Positions 34,389-41,971 of a stretch of 64,000 nucleotides of DNA are shown piece after piece. Position 1 is the first letter of the stretch, and every line of letters begins with the position of its first letter. This stretch comes from Teredinibacter haidensis (GTDB taxonomy: Bacteria; Pseudomonadota; Gammaproteobacteria; Pseudomonadales; Cellvibrionaceae). The notes under the pieces are model-generated. The model was not told the origin of the DNA. It was given only the letters and a program-made list of their open reading frames with translations, and did no database searches. The stretch spans positions 1,984,001 through 2,048,000 of the forward strand of contig NZ_CP060084.1 of NCBI RefSeq assembly GCF_014211975.1, written 5' to 3'. A program made the position numbers and the translations under genes.

Positions 34389-35023
34389 TATTTTCTCCAC
34401 TCCAAAATCTGCTGAAACTGATCGACACACATTACAGGCTTATAGGGTTTTAACCGATCAATATGGTGAGCCCCAAAACTAACAGCAATACGCGGCATAT
34501 CAATTTTTTTAGCCATGGCCATATCGTATTCTGTATCGCCAATCATAACAGCCTCGCCCACAGATACCCCGAATTCTGCTAATAGCTCCAACAACATTTT
34601 AGGGTTCGGCTTGGACGCAGTCTCATCGGCACAACGACTTCCGTGGAAAAAAGCATTCAAATCCAGCTTTTGCAGTACACGATCCAACCCTCGACGGCTT
34701 TTACCCGTTGCTATTGCTAGCGTGTGGCCGGCATCAGCCAACGCCTGCAGAACATCCATCGCACCATGAAAAAATGGTGACGGCGTCGCATCCGCAGCCG
34801 TAAAAAACGATGAATACCCGTGCCGCACCCTCTCCAAATCTTCATCACTTATTTGTGGGTATATAGCACGAATAGCCTCAGGCAAACCTAAACCGATAAT
34901 ATTTTTTATCTCGTCATCGTCTTTGTCGACCAAACCCGCGGCCTGCGTAGCCGAACGCATGCAACGCACAATCTTAGCCGCAGAGTCACTAATGGTGCCA
35001 TCCCAATCAAAAATATACAGCAC
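34388..35023 (-). CDS. HAD-family phosphatase, Gph-like
   Basis: A 211-residue HAD hydrolase with FDWDGTISDS (nucleophile), AIATGKSRRG, KPNP and MIGDTEYDMAMAK. The cap lies between residues 15 and 85. A phosphoglycolate-phosphatase-like gene directly after rluC is typical of Pseudomonas relatives. The true substrate (phosphoglycolate, or a nucleotide or sugar phosphate) is not settled by sequence. Confidence 0.85.
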   Translation of the reverse strand: MLYIFDWDGTISDSAAKIVRCMRSATQAAGLVDKDDDEIKNIIGLGLPEAIRAIYPQISDEDLERVRHGYSSFFTAADATPSPFFHGAMDVLQALADAGHTLAIATGKSRRGLDRVLQKLDLNAFFHGSRCADETASKPNPKMLLELLAEFGVSVGEAVMIGDTEYDMAMAKKIDMPRIAVSFGAHHIDRLKPYKPVMCVDQFQQILEWRK

Positions 35024-35025
35024 GG

Positions 35026-35958
35026 TTACTCCAAATTATCTAGTACAATCTGTAGATCATCCGGCAGCGGCGCCTCAACAAACAACGCCTCTCCGGTGGG
35101 CAAATTAAACGACAACGACGCAGCGTGAAGGAACAGCCGCTTACATCCCAACGTCTTCATTTCACGATCAAAATCATCATCACCGTATTTGTCATCACAC
35201 GCTAACGGGTGCCCCTTGTGCTGAGCGTGAACGCGAATCTGATGGGTTCGCCCGGTTATGGGCTTTACCTGCACTAAGGTTGCATTTTCATAACGCTGAA
35301 CAACCTCAAACTCGGTTTTGGACGCCTTACCCTCCAGACTTACACGCACTACACGCTCTCCGCTTTGCAGCTCATTTTTCTGAAGTGGCGCCTCCACCAC
35401 CTTGGCGCGATTAGGCCAACGACCTTTTACTAATGCCAAATAGCGCTTGTCAATTTGCTTCTTTTCCCGGAACAAATTCTGCAAATACACAAGCATCGAA
35501 CGTTTTTTGGCCACCAACACACAGCCGGAGGTGTCGCGATCCAATCGATGCACCAATTCCAAAAAGGTATTTTCCGTTCGCATCTGCCTTAACGATTCGA
35601 TTAAACCCAGGCTGATACCACTACCTCCGTGCACCGCAAGCCCGGAGGGTTTGTTAACAACGATCAATCCTATACTTTCATATAGAATGGATTCCGACAG
35701 CAGGTTTCGCAGGCCATCACTTGCCTTAACCTCCACCTTCCCTTCAGATACTCTGACCGGTGGAATGCGAACAACATCATTCGCTTGAAGCTTTCTCTCG
35801 GGCTTGGCTCTGCCCTTATTAACACGCACCTCCCCCTTGCGAATAATCCTGTAGATCATTGATTTCGGAACACCCTTCAAGCGCGATATCAGGAAATTAT
35901 CCAATCGCTGACCTTCGGCATCTTCGGTAATGGTAACTAACTGGACTTTACTGGTCAT
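35026..35958 (-). CDS. rluC: RluC, 23S rRNA pseudouridine synthase
   Basis: A 310-residue enzyme: S4 RNA-binding domain (about residues 15-75, RLDNFLISRLKGVPKSMIYR) followed by the catalytic domain with LVHRLDRDTSG. RluC modifies U955, U2504 and U2580 of 23S rRNA. The ATG at 35958 gives MTSKVQLVTI, a normal start; the open frame runs 24 codons further without support. The rluC-rne divergent pair matches E. coli. Confidence 0.93.
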   Translation of the reverse strand: MTSKVQLVTITEDAEGQRLDNFLISRLKGVPKSMIYRIIRKGEVRVNKGRAKPERKLQANDVVRIPPVRVSEGKVEVKASDGLRNLLSESILYESIGLIVVNKPSGLAVHGGSGISLGLIESLRQMRTENTFLELVHRLDRDTSGCVLVAKKRSMLVYLQNLFREKKQIDKRYLALVKGRWPNRAKVVEAPLQKNELQSGERVVRVSLEGKASKTEFEVVQRYENATLVQVKPITGRTHQIRVHAQHKGHPLACDDKYGDDDFDREMKTLGCKRLFLHAASLSFNLPTGEALFVEAPLPDDLQIVLDNLE

Positions 35959-36776
35959 AGATTCCGCGATGTGAGAGACAACTGAAGGGACGCCATCATA
36001 ACAATTAACGCACCCTACACAAACACACAAAACGTAGCCTGGGGCGAGCGACCGCTAACAGGGAAGGCCTTATAAATTGAAAGACTTGTATAAGAGTGCT
36101 ATATTTCGTCCAGCTGTGCGGGAAGCGCTCACAAGGGCAATTGACCCGTCAGGTAGCCCGCCCAGCAGAGATCAAGCCTGCGATACCCTCTTAAAAACAT
36201 TTACCGGGCCCGCAGGCCAAGAATTTTAAATTAAGGTGCCCAAGCTAATAGGCTTGGGCTATATTGAAACTATCGCGCGAATTAGATCGTGCATTGCTAA
36301 GAAATAAACTGATCGGCAGGCTTGCCGACGGAGAACCTTTTGTTTCAACAGGTAGCTGTGCCTGGAGCCATCTAGAACCCTAAAGTTAGATAAAGGCTCA
36401 TAAAATTGCTGTTTGCACAGCTCTGATTTCTGCGCATTATGCTCATACGGGTAAGGTTGTATACAGCCTGTACCAGTACTGACGTGCAGACAGAAAACAA
36501 AAAAGGTTATGTTGAATCGAGTACTAGGCTGACGTCTGCCTGTTCCCACTCAACACCTCTGCCGCCCAAAGCTTACATCGCCGCTGAAACTGATAACTAA
36601 ATAACCGCTAAGCCCTAGAGGCCTGAATCAAACACAAGCGGTTATAGGATGATAAAGAGTAATAAATAGAACTCGGCACCGCTACAGCACACAGCGACTG
36701 CGCCTACCGCGCAACTGCCACAAGTTCAGTGTTACTACGATTACGGGAAAATCAGCTACTATAGCCAACTGTAACT

Positions 36777-36799
36777 GTGCCCACAAGGCACGCTTTTTT
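36777..36799 (+). terminator. Intrinsic-terminator-like hairpin upstream of rne
   Basis: GTGCC (36777-36781), a 5-base loop and GGCAC (36787-36791) are followed after two bases by six T (36794-36799). No plus-strand gene precedes it within 2.9 kb (yheS is the nearest), so it ends an unseen small transcript or acts as an attenuator in the rne leader. Confidence 0.55.
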
Positions 36800-36842
36800 C
36801 GTTTCAATCTCGTACAAAGCTTTTAAGCTTTAGCGAAACGAA
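36798..36842 (+). promoter_or_regulatory. Nested hairpin in the rne leader
   Basis: Outer arms TTCGTTTC (36798-36805) and GAAACGAA (36835-36842) enclose a second perfect hairpin AAAGCTT-TT-AAGCTTT (36816-36831). It lies 126 bases before the rne start, a placement like that of the RNase E feedback hairpins in E. coli. It shares bases with the T-run of the terminator-like element just before it. Confidence 0.5.
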
Positions 36843-36967
36843 TGGCTAACAGAAAGCTGCTATACCCGCGTTTTGCTCCGTCATCCGGTTAATCAATTCA
36901 GTCGTATTCGTTTACTTCCCTCCCCAATGCCTTCGATGTTTGCCGCGCAACATTGAGACACTGTTTA

Positions 36968-39937
36968 ATGAAAAGAATGCTAATCAACGCTACCCAGCCA
37001 GAAGAGCTGCGCGTAGCACTAGTGGATGGCCAATGGTTATACGACCTGGACATCGAGAATCGTCACAGAGAACAAAAAAAGGCCAACATCTACAAAGGTA
37101 AAATTACCCGAATTGAGCCCTCTCTTGAAGCAGCCTTTGTCGAATACGACAACGGCCGTAATGGCTTCCTCCCTCTTAAAGAAATCTCCCGCGAATACTT
37201 CATAAAGCAACCCCGCGACATTGAAGGCCGCATTCGAATCAAAGATGTTATAAAGGAAGGCATGGAAGTTGTTGTACAGGTGGACAAAGAAGAGAGAGGC
37301 AACAAAGGCGCCGCTCTCACCACTTTTATAAGCCTTGCAGGTCGCTACCTCGTTCTTATGCCCAACAATCCGCGTGCTGGTGGAATTTCACGTCGCATTG
37401 ATGGCGATGACCGCTCTGAACTGAAGGATGCATTGAGCCAAATCGATATCCCAGAAGGTATGGGTATTATCGTACGCACCGCTGGTGTAGGCCGCTCTGC
37501 CGAGGAATTGCAGTGGGATATGGGTTACCTCACACAACTGTGGGGCAATATAAAAAAAGCGGCAAACGAATCCAGCGCACCTGAGTTTTTGTTCCAGGAA
37601 AGCAACGTTATTATTCGCGCCATTCGAGATTACCTGCGCCCGGATATAGGCGAAGTTATTGTCGACAACCAAGAAGCATTCGATCTCGCAACCACGTTTG
37701 TAGACCAAGTAATGCCTAACTACCGTAGCAAGGTAAAGCTCTACGGAGAGTCTGTCCCCCTGTTTAACCGCTTCCAAATCGAAGGCCAGATTGAAACGGC
37801 CTTTCAACGCGAAGTTAAACTGCCTTCCGGCGGCTCTATTGTTATAGATGTGACGGAGGCTTTGATTAGTATTGATATCAACTCCTCCCGCGCGACTAAA
37901 GGTGGTGACATTGAAGAAACCGCATTACAAACCAACCTAGAAGCCGCAGACGAAATCGCCCGTCAGTTGCGCCTGCGCGATATGGGTGGCTTAGTCGTCA
38001 TCGACTTTATTGATATGCAGCCAGTACGCAACCAGCGCGCGGTGGAAAACCGTATGCGCGACGCGTTGGATATGGACCGGGCCCGAGTTCAAGTAGGCCG
38101 AATCTCCCGATTCGGACTACTTGAAATGTCGCGCCAGCGCTTGCGTCCATCACTGGGTGAAACCACCTCAAAAGTCTGCCCACGCTGTAGTGGCCAGGGC
38201 ACCATTCGCGGAACAAAAAACATCGCTCTATCGATTATCCGCCTAGTAGAAGAAGAAGCTCAGAAAGAACGTAGTGCTGTTATTCGCGCCATTGTACCCG
38301 TTAGCGTTGGAACCTACCTTCTCAACGAGAAGCGTCAATCTATCTACGATATCGAAAAACGACACTCCACTCGTGTAACCATCTTACCCAACACCGATAT
38401 GGTTACTCCACACTTTGAAGTTCAGCGACTGCGTGATGACAACGAATCCGCAACTGAAATCAGCTACCAGATCGAGCTAAACGGCGAAGAGACTGCGGAT
38501 ATCGTGGAAGTGAAAGCTGCGCCCGCGGACAATATGCCAAAACCAGCAGTTCAACAGGTCGCGCCTGCGCAGCCTGCACCGACACCAGCCAAAGAACCTG
38601 GCTTACTTTCTAAGGTGCTTAAAGCACTTGGCGAATTGTTTAAAGGTGAGGCAAAGCCTGTAAGCAAGCCAAAAAGCAAAGGTCGCGGGCACCAGAAACG
38701 CAACGACAACACCAACAACCGCAATAGCAATCGCCGAAACAACCGCCAAGGCGATCGCGACAACAATCGTCAGAGTGGCCGAGACAATAAGCGCGAAGTT
38801 GAAAATAAAGAAACCAGCGGTCAACGCGCCCCAAAAGAATCTAACCGACGTGATCGCGATCAGCAACAAGGGGAGCGTCCAGAGCGCCGTCGCCGCAACC
38901 CGCGCACTGGAGATAACACCGATAAGTCTGTAACTGCAAACAACAGTCAGGTCACCGCTGAAAACGGACGCACAAGCAACAACGAAGATCGCCCAAACAA
39001 ACGCCCATCAAATCGTAGAGGGCGCCCACAGCAGCGTCAGCGCGGCCCATTGCCTGAGGTAGAAGCTGGACTAAGCCAACAGGCCATCGGCGAGCTTGAA
39101 GCAGACCAGAGCAAACAAACCGGTAATGATGAGATTGAAGCCAAAGTGTCCGCACCGGCAAATGATGAGGCCAAAAACGATGAACGTGGCGATACACGTC
39201 AACGTCGTGGCCGCAACCGCAATCGTAATCGAAACCGTCGTGAAGATAACCGCCAACAGCCCTCCACCGATGAGCAAGCGGTAACTGAAAGCACTAACGC
39301 TAACACCGATTCAAAACCCGTTGAACCTGCAGTTGTTGCAGAGCCGCAGGTTAGCACCCCCAAAACCTCGAGACCTGCTGTTTCCGAGCAAGTAAAAGAT
39401 GCCCCAGCCCCAGAGAACAACAGGGAAAAGGCATCTTCAGCGGATAAAGAGGCACCCTCAACGGTGAAAGAGGCGCCTTTAGCTAAGAAAGAGGTACCCG
39501 CTGAACCGAAAGTGATTGTTAAACCAGAAGAGCCCGCGGCCGAAATCGAAAACAAGCCATCTATCGCCCAGGCCGAATTGGAACTCACTCCAGCCACAGA
39601 AACAGCAGCAAAGGCCAGTAAAAAAGTAGAGGCCAAACCTGTTGATGAAACCGCTGAGAAAGAGCCTGTAAAAGCCGTAGAGCCAGTATCAATACCAGCG
39701 CAACGCGAACTTACCCGCACCTCCAACGACCCACGCTTAGCGCCCAAGCCCGTCGCCAACACACTCATCACAAGTGTTTCCAGTAGTGTGCATATGGGAC
39801 GACCATTGAACACTGGGGAGCCCGCGAAAATTGAGCGAAAACCTCGCGACATCAAGCGCCCAGCGAACGACCCCAGAGCCAAGCGGCAGCAAAATCCAGC
39901 AGCCGAAACGACAACAACATCGGATTCCAACCTATAG
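36968..39937 (+). CDS. rne: Ribonuclease E
   Basis: A 989-residue endoribonuclease and degradosome scaffold. The catalytic half starts MKRMLINATQPEELRVA, has the S1 domain at about residues 38-120, DNase I-like acid residues in VIDVTEALISIDINS and VVIDFIDMQ, and the zinc link KVCPRCSGQG near residue 400. The C-terminal half is disordered: a likely membrane-binding amphipathic helix (GLLSKVLKALGELFKG, about residue 545), Arg/Asn-rich RNA-binding blocks (about 575-690 and 740-760), and two NDPR motifs (about residues 917 and 965) of the kind that binds PNPase in Pseudomonas. The ATG at 36968 matches the E. coli start. Confidence 0.96.
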   Translation: MKRMLINATQPEELRVALVDGQWLYDLDIENRHREQKKANIYKGKITRIEPSLEAAFVEYDNGRNGFLPLKEISREYFIKQPRDIEGRIRIKDVIKEGMEVVVQVDKEERGNKGAALTTFISLAGRYLVLMPNNPRAGGISRRIDGDDRSELKDALSQIDIPEGMGIIVRTAGVGRSAEELQWDMGYLTQLWGNIKKAANESSAPEFLFQESNVIIRAIRDYLRPDIGEVIVDNQEAFDLATTFVDQVMPNYRSKVKLYGESVPLFNRFQIEGQIETAFQREVKLPSGGSIVIDVTEALISIDINSSRATKGGDIEETALQTNLEAADEIARQLRLRDMGGLVVIDFIDMQPVRNQRAVENRMRDALDMDRARVQVGRISRFGLLEMSRQRLRPSLGETTSKVCPRCSGQGTIRGTKNIALSIIRLVEEEAQKERSAVIRAIVPVSVGTYLLNEKRQSIYDIEKRHSTRVTILPNTDMVTPHFEVQRLRDDNESATEISYQIELNGEETADIVEVKAAPADNMPKPAVQQVAPAQPAPTPAKEPGLLSKVLKALGELFKGEAKPVSKPKSKGRGHQKRNDNTNNRNSNRRNNRQGDRDNNRQSGRDNKREVENKETSGQRAPKESNRRDRDQQQGERPERRRRNPRTGDNTDKSVTANNSQVTAENGRTSNNEDRPNKRPSNRRGRPQQRQRGPLPEVEAGLSQQAIGELEADQSKQTGNDEIEAKVSAPANDEAKNDERGDTRQRRGRNRNRNRNRREDNRQQPSTDEQAVTESTNANTDSKPVEPAVVAEPQVSTPKTSRPAVSEQVKDAPAPENNREKASSADKEAPSTVKEAPLAKKEVPAEPKVIVKPEEPAAEIENKPSIAQAELELTPATETAAKASKKVEAKPVDETAEKEPVKAVEPVSIPAQRELTRTSNDPRLAPKPVANTLITSVSSSVHMGRPLNTGEPAKIERKPRDIKRPANDPRAKRQQNPAAETTTTSDSNL

Positions 39938-39951
39938 CCGATACCACTTCA

Positions 39952-40006
39952 TTAACTCGGCGGGCCAAGCCTCAAACGTAACCCGTTGAGTTAATTCGAT
40001 AATTTT
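39952..40006 (+). terminator. Terminator of rne
   Basis: Thirteen-base arms (39952-39964 and 39982-39994) pair with two G-U wobbles around a 17-base loop; a T-run (40002-40006) follows a few bases later. It sits 14 bases past the rne stop and before the tRNA promoter. Confidence 0.55.
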
Positions 40007-40018
40007 TGGAACAACCGC

Positions 40019-40046
40019 TTGCGACAAACGTAATCCTATGTATAAT
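40019..40046 (+). promoter_or_regulatory. Promoter of tRNA-Ser
   Basis: TTGCGA (40019-40024) and a perfect TATAAT (40041-40046) lie 16 bases apart, 12 bases before the mature tRNA 5' end. Confidence 0.8.
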
Positions 40047-40058
40047 TCCGACCCTTCC

Positions 40059-40146
40059 GGTGGGCTGGCTGAGTGGTCGAAAGCGGCGGTCTTGAAAACC
40101 GTTGAGTGTAACAGCTCCTGGGGTTCGAATCCCTAGCCCACCGCCA
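40059..40146 (+). tRNA. tRNA-Ser (anticodon UGA)
   Basis: An 88-base tRNA with CCA encoded. The acceptor stem GGTGGGC pairs with GCCCACC (40136-40142), the anticodon loop CTTGAAA is held by CGGT/ACCG, the T-arm contains GGTTCGAATCCC, and the long variable arm is that of a class II serine tRNA. It reads UCA and other UCN codons. It has its own promoter and terminator, so it is a single-gene unit after rne. Confidence 0.97.
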
Positions 40147-40151
40147 TAAAC

Positions 40152-40178
40152 AAAACCTCGCATATGCGAGGTTTTTTT
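40152..40178 (+). terminator. Terminator of tRNA-Ser
   Basis: A perfect 24-base palindrome (AACCTCGCAT centred at 40163-40164) followed by seven T, starting 6 bases after the tRNA CCA. Confidence 0.93.
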
Positions 40179-40610
40179 ATGCCTAATACAGCTTGAACAA
40201 GCTCTATTACTCATTGGGCAAGGGCCATAGACGCCCCGAATCAAACAACACTTACGCCGTTATCCGCAGCCACGCCCGGTCTCGTAGGTTATTTAGGTAC
40301 TCCTCACCCGACTCGCGGCAAAGTGTTATCACCGGTTTACTGATCCCAGCACTACCTTCTAATTACAGCAATCCATACGAAAGTGTAATCTTGCAAGCCA
40401 AAACAAGTTGTTGTGCAGAGAGCGTTTTACACATTCATCCATAATACAAGCCCGTCGGCACAGTACAGCGCTGAAATTAACGATGAAATAGATGGTCGGG
40501 CGACCAAATATGTTGTGGAACGATATAGCCTCGAGTCAACCTAAGAAAATAATTTCTATGGGACAAAAACACATTCCACAACTTTCTACTTTTCACGTCC
40601 AACAAAACAC
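40179..40610. other. 430-base region without a gene
   Basis: Between the tRNA terminator and the end of tesA I see no coding frame with protein-like features, no tRNA remnant and no strong inverted repeat. A short TGTGGAACGATATAGCC-like stretch near 40513 is unremarkable. It may be a remnant of past integration at the tRNA, but no direct repeat of the tRNA 3' end is present. Confidence 0.4.
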
Positions 40611-41243
40611 TCACATTAACTTTTCCAAAATAACCCAGACATTATCCAAAACAATAGATTGCGCTTCAGCAGTTGGATGTAAACGATCAGCCTGCATTAA
40701 ATGATTATGTGTCGCCACATCCTCCAACAGGAAGGGAACCAGAGGAAGATCATATTCTCGCGATAACAGTTTATATTGGTTGAAAAATGGTTCTGTATAG
40801 CGTTTCCCATAGTTGGGGGGGAGATGGATTCCTGTAAGCACAACCTTTGCCCCAGCCTTCTGGCTGAGTTCAATAAGCTTGCCAAGGTTTCGGGTAATAT
40901 AAGGGATGGGTTTTCCCTGAAGCCCATCATTAGCCCCCATTTCCAAGATGACAATGTGTGGCTGATATTGCTGTAATAACGATGGAATTCTCTGCAGAGC
41001 AGCGGCACTGGTCGCACCTCCGACGGATGCATTCACGACGCGATAGCGCGCACCGTACTCAGATTGCAAATCTATGCGCTGCTGCAAGAGGTAGACCCAA
41101 CCCTGCTCTTCAGCAAGATTGTAGGCTGCGCTAAGGCTATCCCCAACAACTAATAAATTTAGCTTTTGCTCTGCATGGCTTGTAGGTACAAAGCCATATA
41201 AGGAAATAATGCACAAATAGAAATATAAACGTTTAAGAATCAT
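40611..41243 (-). CDS. tesA: TesA, periplasmic SGNH acyl-CoA thioesterase / lysophospholipase L1
   Basis: A 210-residue SGNH hydrolase. A signal peptide (about residues 1-25, ending SHAE) is followed by VVGDSLSAAYN (block I with the nucleophile serine), NASVGGATS (block II), EMGANDGLQG (block III) and DRLHPTAEAQ (block V with Asp and His). It cleaves acyl-CoA and lysophospholipid esters in the periplasm. The ATG at 41243 is preferred over a TTG at 41249. It is divergent from ybbA, as in E. coli. Confidence 0.93.
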   Translation of the reverse strand: MILKRLYFYLCIISLYGFVPTSHAEQKLNLLVVGDSLSAAYNLAEEQGWVYLLQQRIDLQSEYGARYRVVNASVGGATSAAALQRIPSLLQQYQPHIVILEMGANDGLQGKPIPYITRNLGKLIELSQKAGAKVVLTGIHLPPNYGKRYTEPFFNQYKLLSREYDLPLVPFLLEDVATHNHLMQADRLHPTAEAQSIVLDNVWVILEKLM

Positions 41244-41305
41244 TACCAAAGCTGCCCTTATGTGTAAAACTCCATAATCAGAAAAATTTAATTCAGGCAG
41301 ACAAC

Positions 41306-41971
41306 ATGCTTCAAACCCGAAATCTTCATCATTGCGTGCCAGTATTCGATGGCCAACTTGAGATACTGAAAGGTATTAACCTCGAAATCAAGCGTGGAGA
41401 ATCTGTTGCTATTGTCGGCGCGTCCGGCTCTGGCAAATCAACCCTACTTGGAATGCTGGCCGGCTTGGATGTTCCCACTTCTGGCGAGGTCTTACTGGAC
41501 AATACGGATATCACCCGGCTCAACGAAGAAGAACGTGCGGGTATTCGCGCTAGGATGGTATCGTTCGTATTTCAAAATTTTCAGCTCCTAGGTAGCCTAT
41601 CGGCGTTGGAAAATGTGATGCTTCCACTGGAAGTGGCCAACCGACAAGATATTCAACAAAAAGCCAAGAGCTATCTTGCGCGAGTCGGCTTAAGTGAACG
41701 GGAACATCACTACCCACGACAACTGTCTGGAGGAGAGCAGCAACGAGTTGCCCTTGCTCGAGCATTTTCTTCCGAAGCACCCGTGCTGTTTGCAGATGAG
41801 CCCACAGGGAATCTGGACTCCATAACCGGAAAATCGATTGCAGACTTGCTCTTTACCATGAACCAGGAAGCCGGCACCACTCTTGTTTTGGTTACCCACG
41901 ATCAATCCCTCGCAAATCGCTGCCAAAAACAATTTCGTATGGAAGCTGGCGAGCTGGAAGTTGTGCAATGA
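41306..41971 (+). CDS. ybbA: YbbA, ABC transporter ATPase
   Basis: A 221-residue ATPase of the LolD/MacB type: Walker A GASGSGKST, signature QLSGGEQQRVALARA and Walker B APVLFADEPTGNLD. It pairs with the permease encoded next to it (4-base overlap). Association of YbbAP with TesA suggests delivery or release of hydrophobic substrates to the periplasmic esterase; this has support in E. coli, though the substrate here is inferred. Confidence 0.92.
   Translation: MLQTRNLHHCVPVFDGQLEILKGINLEIKRGESVAIVGASGSGKSTLLGMLAGLDVPTSGEVLLDNTDITRLNEEERAGIRARMVSFVFQNFQLLGSLSALENVMLPLEVANRQDIQQKAKSYLARVGLSEREHHYPRQLSGGEQQRVALARAFSSEAPVLFADEPTGNLDSITGKSIADLLFTMNQEAGTTLVLVTHDQSLANRCQKQFRMEAGELEVVQ

Larger units (their letters stand above)
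35959..36967. other. 1009-base intergenic region between rluC and rne
   Basis: No convincing gene is seen on either strand; a 96-codon minus frame at 36259-36549 lacks any protein-like features. The region contains an inverted repeat at 36238-36259 (8-base arms GCCCAAGC), another at 36601-36645 (9-base arms ATAACCGCT), a terminator-like hairpin at 36777-36799 and a nested hairpin at 36798-36842. E. coli rne has a ~360-base autoregulatory leader, so part of this is probably the rne 5' UTR. Confidence 0.6.

Noticed and set aside
36259..36549. 96-codon minus-strand frame in the rluC-rne gap
   Set aside because: No ribosome site, odd composition, no recognisable domain; it crosses several inverted repeats.
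39199..39930. 243-codon minus-strand frame inside rne
   Set aside because: It is the antisense of the Ala/Glu/Lys-rich RNase E tail; Ser/Ala/Gly-rich low-complexity product, no ribosome site, and rne is certain.
40059..40610. Integration site remnant at the tRNA-Ser gene
   Set aside because: No repeat of the tRNA 3' end and no integrase in the following 430 bases.
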